DNA of 64,000 nucleotides from CBDFKJ01 sp965248805 (GTDB taxonomy: Bacteria > Pseudomonadota > Alphaproteobacteria > UBA6615), in NCBI GenBank assembly GCA_965248805.1, contig CBDFKJ010000009.1, positions 124,001-188,000 of the forward strand, written 5' to 3'. The first letter of the stretch is position 1, and every line of letters starts with the position of its first letter. Made by a program: the position numbers and the translations under genes. A model generated the notes under the pieces. That model was not told where the DNA came from. It did not search any database and saw only the letters and a list, made by a program, of their open reading frames with translations. Shown here in pieces: positions 55,941 to 64,000 of this stretch.

Positions 55941-56476
55941 TTATCCCAACGCCCTCTTGAGGCTTGCCGACACATCGTCCGTGGCCCGCTTGACCGGATC
56001 GGCGGCGAGGTGGGCGTAGCGCGCCGTCGTCTGGACCTGGGAGTGGCCAAGCATCTTGCCGATCATGGGCAAGCCCTGTCCGGCCGCCACCGCGACGGAC
56101 GCGAAGGTGTGACGCAAGTCGTGAATGCGCACATCGGCAATGCCGGCGCGCTTGCGGATGCGTTGCCAGGGCGGCTGTAGATCGGTCAGATGGGAGCCGG
56201 GGAGCTTGCCGGTGATGACCCAGGGGTTGCCGTCGAGCCTCTCTATCCTGGCCAGGACCTCCAGGGCGGGCGCGCCGATATGGACGGTCTTGGCCCCGGT
56301 CTTGGATTCCGGCAGGTGAAGGGCGCCGCCCGCGAAATCCACGAACTCCCACCGCAGGGTCATGATCTCCGAGAGCCGGCAGCCGGTGAAGATCAATAGT
56401 CGCAGGGCGTTGATCGCCGACCGGCTCTCGATGCCTTCCTGCTCGCATTGGCGCAGGACTTCGCCGAGACGGCCTA
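55941..56476 (-). pseudogene. Tyrosine integrase, C-terminal part (split by IS630)
   Basis: About 178 codons: GRLGEVLRQCEQEGIESRSA, catalytic Arg in FTGCRLSEIMTLRW, SKTGAKTVHIGAPAL, H-x-x-R in IHDLRHTFASVAVAAG, His in MLGHSQVQT and Tyr in ARYAHLAADPV. With the piece at 57618-58238 it forms one phage/island integrase of about 390 residues. All catalytic residues are kept, and the gene would be intact without the IS. Confidence 0.92.
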
Positions 56477-57617
56477 GTGGATTGATCGGAACGAAAGAGT
56501 CCGAATTGGGATTCCGTATTTTGCTGTGGTATGCGAATCTGGCGCATGCGCAGTGGAATCTCCTTCACCCTATCCGCCGGCGACCGTCAGCGATTGCGCG
56601 CGGTCGTCGCGGATCCCAAGAGCCCGCAGAAACACGTCTGGCGGGCACATATTGTCCTTCTCAGCGGCGAGGGTCTGGGCACCTCGGCGATCATGACCGA
56701 GACCGGCAAGTCCAAGACCTGCGTGTGGCGCTGGCAAGAGCGGTTCATGCACGAGGGTGTCGGCGGCCTGCTTCGCGACAAGTCCCGTCCGCCCGGCAAG
56801 GCGCCGGTCCCGCTCGATCGTGTCGCCGAGATCGTGCGCCTGACGCAGCAACCGCCGCCGTTTGAGGCGACCCACTGGACGTTGCGCGCGATCGCCAGGG
56901 CGGCCGGTATTGCCGCCTCGACGGTGCAGGCGATCTGGAAGGCTCACGGTCTCAGCCCGCACCGCTGGCGCAACTTCAAGCTGTCGACCGACCCTGCCTT
57001 CGCCGAGAAACTCACCGATATCGTCGGCCTGTATGTCGACCCGCCGGCCCATGCGGTGGTGTTGTCGATCGATGAGAAGTCACAGATCCAGGCGCTCGAC
57101 CGCCGGTCTGCCGATGAAGAAGGGACGCGCCGGCACCATGACCCATGACTACAAACGGCACGGCACGACCACGCTGTTTGCGGCGCTCAACGTTCTGGAC
57201 GGAACGGTGATCGGCCAGAACATGCAGCGCCACCGCCATCAGGAGTTCATCCGCTTCCTCAACCGCATCGAGCGCACGGTGCCGGCGGACAAGGCCATCC
57301 ACGCGATCGTCGACAACTACGCGGCGCACAACAAGGACAAGGTCCGCGCCTGGCTCGCCCGCCATCCGCGCTGGACTTTCCACTTCACGCCGACCTCCTG
57401 CTCGTGGCTCAATGCCGTCGAGGGCTTCTTCGCAAAACTCACCCGGCGGCGGCTCAAGCACGGCGTCTTCCATTCCGTCGTCGATCTCCAGGCCGCAATC
57501 AACCGCTTCGTCCGCGAATACAATGCGGCCAACCCACAGCCATTCATATGGAAAGCCGACCCCGACGACATCATCGCAGCCCGAAACCGAGGGTTCCAAA
57601 CTTTGGAATCAATCCAC
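56477..57617. mobile_element. IS630-family element inserted at TA
   Basis: A 1141-bp element flanked by TA at 56475-56476 and 57618-57619. Inward-reading ends: GTGGATTGATCGGAACGAAA and GTGGATTGATTCCAAAGTTT. Removing it with one TA restores CCG ACC GAA CTA GGC CGT, that is SPTELGRLGEVL in the integrase frame, which proves the exact insertion point. Confidence 0.95.
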
Positions 57618-57620
57618 TAG
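56546..57620 (+). pseudogene. IS630-family transposase with a small deletion in the catalytic domain
   Basis: The first frame covers the helix-turn-helix region (GLGTSAIMTETGKSKTCVWRW; HWTLRAIARAAGIAASTVQ) and the first catalytic Asp in VVLSIDEKSQIQALDR. The second frame resumes at GLPMKKGRAGTMTHDYKRHG and contains Asp in HAIVDNYAAHNKD and Glu in WLNAVEGFFAKLTRR. Family members read DRTQPGLPM across the join; here only one base lies between CGC and GGTCTG, so 8 bases are missing. The element is therefore probably non-autonomous. Confidence 0.85.
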
Positions 57621-58238
57621 TTCGGTCGGGCTCAGATAGCGCTCACGCTTCTTCTCCTTGTACTTCTTGACATGACGGCAGGGGTTGGAGCCGTCCGGGC
57701 GCAGCCCCCAGACCTCGGCCAGGTTGAAGGCCTTGGACAAGAACTGCAGGCAGCGGTTGGCCTGGACCGGGGCGAAGCGGAGATCGTGGTGGAGGCGGGC
57801 GATGTCGGGCCGCGTGATCTCGGAGACCTTGAGAGTGCCGATTCGGGGATTGATGTAGGCCTTGACGTAGTAGCGGTAGCCAACCACCGTTCTGGGCCGG
57901 CAATGATGGACGGCATGGTCTTCGACGACGCGCCGCCCCAGGTCTTCGATGGTGGGAGCGGCACGGGCCCCCTTACGATCGCCGGCCGGATCCTCGCCAT
58001 CTCTGACGCGCGCCAATACCTTGATCGCTTGGGCCCGGGCCTGCTCGGGCGTTACGACGCCGTGGAGTCCGAGACTCATGCGCCGCCACCGCCGGCCGAT
58101 ACGATACTGAACGAGATAGGATCGGGTATCGCTTGGCAGAATGCGGGCGCCGAAGCCGTGGACCTCGCTGTCGAACAGGACGTAGTCCTTGTCGCGAACC
58201 TCGGCGCCCTCGACGAGGCGTTTGGTGATCTTGGGCAT
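57618..58238 (-). pseudogene. Tyrosine integrase, N-terminal part (split by IS630)
   Basis: About 206 codons from ATG 58238 (MPKITKRLVEGAEVRDKDYV) with GGAGGGGGA upstream. Arm-binding domain: DSEVHGFGARILPSDTRSYL, YRIGRRWRRMSLGLHGVVTP; core-binding domain: RTVVGYRYYVKAYINPRIGT. It ends RERYLSPTEL at the TA used by the IS630 element. Its gene start lies about 170 bp from the tRNA 3' half, the usual place for an integrase. Confidence 0.92.
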
Positions 58239-58407
58239 GGCATCCCCCTCCAAATCCATGGACGCACAGTGGACGCATGAGGGCGCAAAACGCTGCGCAA
58301 TTGAGTGGGTTCCATGGTACGGAGGGTTTCAGAATAAGCAAGTATATTCAATAAGTTAGCGTAGTTCTGCGCAGCTCTGCGAAACGCTTAGAACAAACAG
58401 AGAACCG

Positions 58408-58453
58408 CCTCATAACCTGAAGGTCGTAGGTTCAAATCCTACCCCCGCAACCA
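58408..58453 (+). tRNA. 3' half of an initiator-type tRNA-Met(CAU): attachment site remnant
   Basis: The anticodon arm with CTCATAA loop, GGTCGTAGGTTCAAATCCTAC (variable region and T arm, GTTCAAATCC loop) and acceptor end CCCCGCAACCA match the 3' half of tRNA-fMet. The 5' half (acceptor strand and D arm) is absent; the upstream bases do not pair with the acceptor end. Integrases commonly use tRNA 3' ends as attB, and the split integrase lies next to it. Confidence 0.85.
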
Positions 58454-58458
58454 ACATA

Positions 58459-58493
58459 AACACCTGAAAACATTATAGTTTTCAGGTGTTTTT
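58459..58493 (+). terminator. Rho-independent terminator after the tRNA 3' half
   Basis: AACACCTGAAAAC, loop ATTATA, GTTTTCAGGTGTT followed by TTT. The 13-bp perfect stem lies 6 bases after the CCA end, as for the terminator of the original tRNA gene. Confidence 0.9.
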
Positions 58494-59072
58494 GATTCCA
58501 CAAGCGGGATTCGATTTAGCGCTGGGAATCCTATGGGAATCACGAGAACTCCAAGATTTGGCTTGTGGAGGCGGTGACTGGCACTGAGAAGGTTCCTTTC
58601 GGGGGAAGCCCGATGAAATCAGAGGGGGTGGACTGGTGGACGAGACAGGCGAATCCGCACCCGACTGAGGGAACAGTGCCAGCGCACACGGGTAGCAAGG
58701 CGAGGCGCAGCATGCGAATTTGCGGTCGCGGGCAGCGGCGGGACATCAAGCCATGGCGTGTTGGACTCAGGTCGGCTCCGCTGCGAATACTACTTGGCCT
58801 GCTACAATCCGATACAGCGAGACAACACTTGGCTGGCGGGTTCACCGCATTCCCGATAAGCCGGACCGGATATAGAGCGATGGTCAATTGAGGTCCACGA
58901 TCCCGCGGGCATTGGGCAAGCATTGGGGGCCAGCAGCGCCATCCTTTGACGCCGGTATGGACAAGCGGAAGGTTTTGTCTGTCGGTGCCGGCGCGAGTGC
59001 GTGAAGGATAAGCAGGATAGTGCCGTCAGTAGTGTCGAATGGAACAAGAACAACTGTGGGTAGAATGAGGTA
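58494..59072. other. Spacer between attachment site and PHP-ATPase gene, no recognisable gene
   Basis: About 580 bases, lower in GC than the chromosome. Open frames on both strands have no family character. It presumably contains the promoter of the PHP-ATPase gene; a ribosome site (GAATGAGGTA) lies just before 59073. Confidence 0.55.
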
Positions 59073-61754
59073 ATGCCGGTAATCCAGGAATTTGAAGCCA
59101 GCCTTCATTATTTTTCCCAAGCGCAATACGGACAATGGAGAACCGTCGACCTGCACAACCACTCGCCGGCGAGTCATGACTTCGGTGGCAACAAGGATAC
59201 GGCGCTGGATGACGCCGTCGCCCACCTGTTAGCGAAGCCAGTCGATGTTGTGATGTTCACCGACCACCACAAGCTGCCGGATGCGGCGTTCGTGGAACAG
59301 TTGAGCAAACGCAGCGGCAGAACCGTCTTGCGGGGCACGGAACTCAACGTTTTTGTTGACGCTTGGTCCAAGCCGGAGTCAAAGATCCAAAAGCAGGCGC
59401 TCTTTCACTTACTTGTCGGCTTCGATCCGGAAGAGGATGCAGACTACTGGTTCAAGCATCTAAATCAGCGTTGTGGGTACGAAATGCGAGATGTATCGGG
59501 TACGAAGATTCCCGGCGTGACCGCACCCGTACCGGAAATCTGCAATGCGTTACAGGAAGCGAACGCACTGATCATACCGGCGCACCTCCATAAGAGTAGT
59601 GATGCTTTTAAGAGTCGAAGCGTCGACGACATCTACATGGACGCGGAATTCCTGAAGCTCGCAAGAGAGCACTTCACGGCGCTGGAGGTAACAGACCTGA
59701 AAACGGCCGAGTTCTTCGATGGAGAACACGCCGACACGGGAAACTTGCGAAAGACCTGCATCCGCTCGAGCGACGCACACGAAGTCACTGGCATCGGCGA
59801 GCGGGTGACATGGGTGCAGATGGAAGCGCCGACGTTCAGGGAACTCAAGGCGGGGCTAGAGATTCCGTCACGCGTGTCGCTCGTAGAACCGGATGCACCC
59901 GCCAGCTACGTCGTCGGCATCAACGTCAGGGGACGGTTCTTCACGGACTTCTGGCTGTCGTTGTCGCCTCACTGCAACGCGTTCATCGGGGTGAAGGGAT
60001 CGGGCAAGACGTCCGTTCTGGAATGCCTGAGGTTCGCATTGGGTTCGTTGGTTCCCGAGTCGCGCAGGGAGGAAGTGCAGTCGCACCTGTCGCATATCCT
60101 CGGGCAGGGCGGCATGGTGCGAGTCTTGGTGAAACGCGAGGATGGTGCAAAGGTCCTCGTCGAGCGCTCGGTGAGCGCGCCCGACGTCTTCAGGCTGCAC
60201 TTCGATGGCGACAGGTGCGAAGAAGTTCAGAACCCGGACGCATTGATGTTCCCCTCGTTCATTCTGGGGTGGCATGAGATTGAACAGGCAGCTACCGACC
60301 CGGACGTACGGCAAGCGTACCTTGATACGATTGCGGATAGAGAGGAGATCCGACAGCTGCAGGAGGCCGCCGATGATGCGATGGGGAAGATCAGATCGCT
60401 CCACGAACAAGTCGTGAATCGCTATGCGGGGTACCGATCGCTCCGAAACCGCGTGGGAAGGCTCAAAGATCTGCGATCCGGTCTTCGAGAACTTACGGAC
60501 GCCAATCTGGTTGCATTGAAGGACACATACGAGACGGCTAATCGTCAACGCGACTCGATAAGACGTCTAGCCTCCTGGCTCGAGGAGTGCAGCGGCGTCG
60601 AGCCGAACTGGGAGGCTGCCGGGTTCGTGCCGGATATTTCTTCGCTGACCGGTAACTCACCCATAGAACGTTTCGCCGGTTTCGCATCCAAGATTGTGAC
60701 CGACCTTCGCTCCCACGCTGGGGCTTTCGCGAGTGAACACCAAGCAAGAATTGCCGGATATGCGAGCGAGCTCGCGGAGAAGAGCGGGAAGATGACGGAG
60801 GCATTCAGCCGTTTCGCTGCTGAATACGACGCAGCGGTCGCGGAACTCTCCGATGAAAAACGCCGGTTGTTGGAGACCCACCGCCAGGTGCTTGACCAGA
60901 CGCGGGAACTGCCGGGCCTGGAACAGAAGATGGAGGAAGAACGAGGTCGATTGGAGGGCCTGTTGGGCACCCTCGCAGAGTTATGCGCCGATGTTGCGGG
61001 CGCGTTGGACACGCAAACCGCTTTGAGAAGGGCACGCGTAGGCGAGTTGGCCGCACAGCTGGAGGAGTTCGGCGTGCGCTTGGAGGTGGCTCCGCGTGCT
61101 CGGCTCGGGGTGTTCGACGAGATTGGCAGTGGAAATCCTGACGGTGCCAATGTCTTCGGAGAGTTGAACGAACGATTTGGGGAGACGGAAAGGCACCACG
61201 CCAGACTGGCGAAGGCGTACGAGAGTGCACGAAGAGACTTAGTGGAAGGATTCCCGCTGCTGCTTTCTTCAGTCACCTTCGGCGGCTATCTGTCGGCCTT
61301 CGAAGGCGACGACCTGAGGATCTTCTTCAACGCCGGGCAGGGTGGCGAAGACTACAGAGCTATCGACCAGCTGTCGGCAGGTCAGCGGTGCACTGCGATT
61401 TTTCCGCTGCTGCTGAAACTGCAGGAGGGACCGTTGATCGTCGACCAACCGGAGGACAATCTGGACAACAGACACATTGCGGACACCATCGCGCCTGCTT
61501 TGCTGGAGGACAAGCGTGCACGGCAAATTGCCTTCACCTCCCACAACGCGAATCTTGTCGTATTGACGGACGCCGAGCACATCGCGCTGTTCGACAGCGA
61601 TGGTTCTACCGGGGAGGTGAGCGCCCGCGGATTTCTATGTACGAGCGCCTCGTCGATCACGAAGCATGTGATAGCGACACTGGATGGCGGGCATTCGGCG
61701 TTGCGGTTGAGGTATCAGAAATACGGTTTGGCGAGTCTTGACGAGGATGGATAG
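59073..61754 (+). CDS. PHP-domain SMC/AAA-like ATPase (TrlF-like), candidate defence protein
   Basis: An intact 893-residue protein. Residues 20-240 form a PHP metal phosphoesterase domain: VDLHNHS (His28, His30), FTDHHK (Asp64, His65), PAHLHK (His171, His173) and SSDAHE (Asp234, His236). Walker A GVKGSGKTS is at 306-314. Residues 420-720 are long coiled coil. The ABC-type signature LSAGQRC is at 767-773, Walker B PLIVDQPEDNLDN at 787-799, and the switch TSHNANLVVL follows. This is the SMC/RecN/SbcC head layout fused to a nuclease-like PHP domain. Lower GC than the chromosome and a place beside an attachment site suggest transfer. Nucleic-acid cleavage driven by ATP is inferred; the substrate is unknown. 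Confidence 0.85.
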   Translation: MPVIQEFEASLHYFSQAQYGQWRTVDLHNHSPASHDFGGNKDTALDDAVAHLLAKPVDVVMFTDHHKLPDAAFVEQLSKRSGRTVLRGTELNVFVDAWSKPESKIQKQALFHLLVGFDPEEDADYWFKHLNQRCGYEMRDVSGTKIPGVTAPVPEICNALQEANALIIPAHLHKSSDAFKSRSVDDIYMDAEFLKLAREHFTALEVTDLKTAEFFDGEHADTGNLRKTCIRSSDAHEVTGIGERVTWVQMEAPTFRELKAGLEIPSRVSLVEPDAPASYVVGINVRGRFFTDFWLSLSPHCNAFIGVKGSGKTSVLECLRFALGSLVPESRREEVQSHLSHILGQGGMVRVLVKREDGAKVLVERSVSAPDVFRLHFDGDRCEEVQNPDALMFPSFILGWHEIEQAATDPDVRQAYLDTIADREEIRQLQEAADDAMGKIRSLHEQVVNRYAGYRSLRNRVGRLKDLRSGLRELTDANLVALKDTYETANRQRDSIRRLASWLEECSGVEPNWEAAGFVPDISSLTGNSPIERFAGFASKIVTDLRSHAGAFASEHQARIAGYASELAEKSGKMTEAFSRFAAEYDAAVAELSDEKRRLLETHRQVLDQTRELPGLEQKMEEERGRLEGLLGTLAELCADVAGALDTQTALRRARVGELAAQLEEFGVRLEVAPRARLGVFDEIGSGNPDGANVFGELNERFGETERHHARLAKAYESARRDLVEGFPLLLSSVTFGGYLSAFEGDDLRIFFNAGQGGEDYRAIDQLSAGQRCTAIFPLLLKLQEGPLIVDQPEDNLDNRHIADTIAPALLEDKRARQIAFTSHNANLVVLTDAEHIALFDSDGSTGEVSARGFLCTSASSITKHVIATLDGGHSALRLRYQKYGLASLDEDG

Positions 61755-62098
61755 TTCTCGACCGGTGCTTCCGTCGGCAGGCGATCCCGCGCGGGACTTG
61801 GGGCGTAACACGGCGGTGGAGAACCGCGGGTGGCTGGTGCCCGCCCCTTGATGCAAGGTGGGTTGGGATCGCATGTGGATGTCGGTTCGCCGGGGGAATG
61901 TCCGATTATCTGTGTAAGCGGCGCCATGGGCATGTTGCCTTTGGCCGCAGCGCGCTGAGTCCGGAAAGCGATCTTCTAACAAGATCGCAGACTACCCCAT
62001 GGCTGCGGTCCAGGTAATGGGCTGCTTCCAGCGGACACCTACTGTCAACGGCGAGCCAAACCCTCATGCCCACAATCTGAACGATACGGGGGTCTGGA
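61755..62098. other. Intergenic, no recognisable gene
   Basis: About 340 bases. A stretch near 61895-61940 (TGTCCGATTATCTGTGTAAG) resembles the ends of IS256-type elements, which fits the IS256 remnant at 62711. Otherwise nothing is recognised. Confidence 0.4.
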
Positions 62099-62393
62099 TC
62101 AGGCTCCGACGGCCGTATCCGGTTTGCGCACTTCAGCCGTCGCTCTTCTCAGGTCTCTGACGATGCGGCTCACTTTCCGGGCGTAGAGGTTGCCGGCCGG
62201 GGTGAGCGTCACTCCATTGCTTCGCCTGACAAACAGCTCGGTTCCCAGAAATCGCTCCAGCTGGCGAACAATGTCTGCTGATGGCGCCGGGTGAGACCCG
62301 CAGTTCGGCCGCCGCATACAGGAAACTCTCATGTCTGCCCGCCGCTTCGAATGCCTGGAGCGAGTTCAGCGGCGGAAGCGGCTCATTGGACAT
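62099..62393 (-). pseudogene. LysR-family regulator (GcvA-like), DNA-binding domain fragment with frameshift
   Basis: It reads PPLNSLQAFEAAGRHESFLYAAAELRVSPGAIS (shown in part: the LysR helix-turn-helix start), then, one frame away, VRQLERFLGTELFVRR and VTLTPAGNLYARKVSRI. It stops at 62099 after about 95 residues. The effector domain is missing. Frameshift plus truncation make it a remnant. Confidence 0.75.
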
Positions 62394-62710
62394 GTATTTC
62401 CGGCACTGGCGAAGCCTCAGAGAAGTTGAGCCAGACTAAGTTTATTGCCGGTCACGGTCAATCACGGGACGCGGTGACGTCCGTCCGGATTGCCTGGAAT
62501 TGCTGGCAAAACAGCCGGGAGCCGGCCATCCGGTCACCGGAAACCGAAGCCGGCGCGACGAGAGAGGCGGATCGGCCGACGTCCGGAAGGCTCGGGCAAT
62601 GACGCGCGGAACCGGCGGGCCGGTGGCAGCTCTCGCGTTGGATCGTGTCCCAGGCCGTGGTGTAAGAGCCTTGCGCTCTACGCGGCATCCGGCGGGTAGG
62701 GCCAGGACGC
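62394..62710. other. Intergenic, no recognisable gene
   Basis: About 320 bases between the LysR remnant and the IS256 fragment. No gene, tRNA or clear terminal repeat is seen; it may include the right end of the IS256 element. Confidence 0.4.
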
Positions 62711-62968
62711 TCAAGCTGCCATGACGGGCAGCTTGATGAGGTCATCATTGCTCATGGGAGCGATGGATTCCAGCGTCATGTAGCGGGCTCTCTGGACCGC
62801 CCATTCGTCATTCTGCTCGAGGAGGATGGCGCCGACCAGCCGGATGATGGCGTCCTCGTTGGGGAAGATGCCGACGACGTTGGTGCGGCGCTTGACCTCG
62901 CCGTCGAGACGTTCGAGCGGGTTGGTCGAATGGAGCTTTGTGCGGTGCTCATTGGGGAAATGGAATGG
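62711..62968 (-). pseudogene. IS256-family (mutator) transposase, C-terminal fragment
   Basis: About 85 codons: FPNEHRTKLHSTNPLERLDG, VKRRTNVVGIFPNEDAIIRL, VGAILLEQNDEWAVQRARYM, ending KLPVMAA. The RTKLHSTNPLERLDGEVKRR block is the most conserved end of mutator transposases. The upstream part is replaced by the IS110 element at about 62969. Confidence 0.9.
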
Positions 62969-62973
62969 ACGCC

Positions 62974-63051
62974 TCCCACTCCCTGTTGCCGAAAGTCGCG
63001 AGGGTTGAGGTGGACCCTCGCGGGCCGACGGCATCAAAGCGCCAAGTGGGA
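62974..63051 (+). ncRNA. Structured leader of IS110: candidate bridge RNA segment
   Basis: Three nested perfect helices in 78 bases: TCCCACT (62974-62980) with AGTGGGA (63045-63051); TGCCG (62987-62991) with CGGCA (63029-63033); CGCGAGGGT (62997-63005) with ACCCTCGCG (63014-63022) around loop TGAGGTGG. The site, between the element's left end and the recombinase start, is where IS110-group elements encode their guide (bridge/seek) RNA. The size is shorter than described examples, so the full RNA may extend upstream or into the gene start. Confidence 0.5.
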
Positions 63052-63088
63052 AGAGCGAGCTCTTCACAGGCAAACCGGAGGGTCCGAG

Positions 63089-64000
63089 ATGAAGACTAGC
63101 AGAACGGTCGTCGGCGTGGATACGGCGAAGCGGGTGTTCCAACTGCATTGGGTCGATATGGAGACGGGCGAGATCGTCGACTTGCGGCTGATGCGGGCGA
63201 AGTTTCTGGAACATTTCGCCAATCGCGCGCCGTGCCTGGTCGCGATGGAGGCGTGCGGGGGCTCGCAGCATTGGGCACGCCGGATCCGGGAGCTCGGTCA
63301 CGAGGTCCGGCTTCTGCCGGCGAAGATGCTGAGGCCCTTCGTGGGCGGCAACAAGAGCGATGCGCACGACGCGCGGGCGATCTGGACGGCGGTGCAGCAG
63401 CCAGGCGTCAAGACGGTCGCGATCAAGAGCGAAGAACAGCAGGCAATCCTGGCGCTGCATCGCATGCGCCAGCAACTGGTGAAGTTCCGCACCGCCCAGA
63501 TCAACGGCCTGCGCGGCCTGTTGACCGAATATGGCGAGGTCATGCCGAAAGGCCGAGCCGGGATGAGGCGGGACATCCCCGCGGCCCTCGAGCGGGTCTC
63601 GGAGCGACTGCCAGCGATGATTATCGAGACCCTGCGCGAGCAGTGGGCGCGCGTCGCCGAGCTCGACAAGGAGGTGGGCGCAATCGAGCGGCGGATCAAG
63701 CTGTGGCATCGCAGCAATGCCGCCAGCCGGCAGATCGCAGAGATCCCCGGCGTCGGGGTGCTGAGCGCGACGGCCGTGGTGGCCGCGATGGGCGATCCGG
63801 CCGCCTTCAGGACCGGCCGCGAGTTTGCTGCCTGGCTCGGCCTGGTGCCGCGCCACAGCGGAACCGGGGGGCGGGTTCGCATGCTCGGGATCTCCAAGCG
63901 CGGGGACAGGTATCTCCGCACCCTGCTGATCCACGGCGCCCGCGCGGTGCTCACCCGCAGCTAGGCGCCGCCCGAATGGGCGCTGCGCCTGGCCGAGAGA
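63089..64000 (+). pseudogene. IS110-family transposase with an in-frame amber codon
   Basis: It starts at ATG 63089 (MKTSRTVVGVDTAKRVFQLH) with a GGAGGGTCCGAG site. Residues 8-150 are the RuvC-like DEDD domain (GVDTAK, AMEACGGSQHWAR, NKSDAHDARAIW). Residues 190-290 are the transposase_20 domain (IAEIPGVGVLSATAVVAAMG, FAAWLGLVPRHSGTGGRVRMLG). TAG at 63962-63964 ends the frame at ARAVLTRS, but the same frame continues with APPEWALRLAER, normal for the family (RSKAPPEWA), so AAG to TAG is likely. The true end lies outside the window. Confidence 0.85.

Larger units (their letters stand above)
62969..64000. mobile_element. IS110-family element (right end off window)
   Basis: It begins where the IS256 fragment stops being coding (about 62969), continues through a 120-bp structured leader and the transposase, and runs past the window edge. 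IS110 elements insert at specific sequences and lack terminal inverted repeats, so the left base is approximate. Confidence 0.75.

Overview
The window comes from a GC-rich alphaproteobacterium. GcrA, the argD-argF-hslO gene order, a DUF1674 (SdhAF4) protein and a NodI/NodJ-type ABC pair all fit that class, and the order Rhodospirillales or a relative is the best guess. No rRNA or intact tRNA is present to settle it. The sequence is unusually rich in transposable elements and freshly broken genes.

1-14305 is the late (head and tail) region of a Mu-like/lambda-like siphophage prophage whose left part lies outside the window. All its genes read rightward, mostly with 4-base overlaps: capsid cement, major capsid, head completion (DUF1320, gpG, gp37), tail tube, tail assembly chaperone with a candidate -1 frameshift site, tape measure, minor tail proteins, NlpC/P60 peptidase, TipJ-type tip protein (split by a frameshift), tail fibre and a lipoprotein. 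A 74-residue protein between the capsid and connector genes (1418-1642) looks like an Acb2/Tad1 cyclic-nucleotide sponge, a counter-defence protein against CBASS/Thoeris signalling.

14681-29106 is mainly chromosomal housekeeping: a lipoprotein, hslO, argF and argD in one leftward operon; two paralogous ABC-2 permeases; a decayed polysaccharide locus (response-regulator, GT2 and GT39 remnants); an STT3/AglB-like membrane protein; gcrA; htpX; a DUF1674 gene; a TfoX-C gene; a frameshifted nuclease; and acs. 29107-33820 holds a Rieske gene cut by an IS, then a TPP riboswitch driving thiO-thiS-thiG-thiE.

33875-39413 contains a class III cyclase/TPR gene split by a 3.2-kb mini-element (ribbon-helix-helix protein plus two overlapping tyrosine recombinase genes), followed by a GST gene broken by a 16-bp tandem duplication. 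39459-46909 carries a NodIJ-like ABC exporter and a Tat-exported molybdenum hydroxylase (2Fe-2S, molybdopterin and FAD/4Fe-4S subunits) with its own membrane cytochrome b, which suggests periplasmic oxidation of a substrate coupled to the quinone pool.

47062-64000 is a mobile-element sink. It holds an IS1595 element with a clean 8-bp target duplication; a frameshifted aldehyde dehydrogenase; an ornithine-cyclodeaminase-family gene cut twice by related IS5-type elements; fragments of topoisomerase III, a serine recombinase and a beta-barrel protein; a tyrosine integrase split exactly at TA by an IS630 element; and the 3' half of an initiator-tRNA-like gene that marks an attachment site. An intact 893-residue PHP-SMC-like ATPase (candidate anti-phage defence) lies next to that site. 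The window ends in LysR and IS256 remnants and an IS110 element that carries a strongly structured non-coding leader, a candidate bridge RNA.

Several single-base frameshifts could be assembly errors. The 16-bp duplication, the inferred 8-nt deletion, the IS insertions and the large internal deletions cannot be explained as simple base-call errors.
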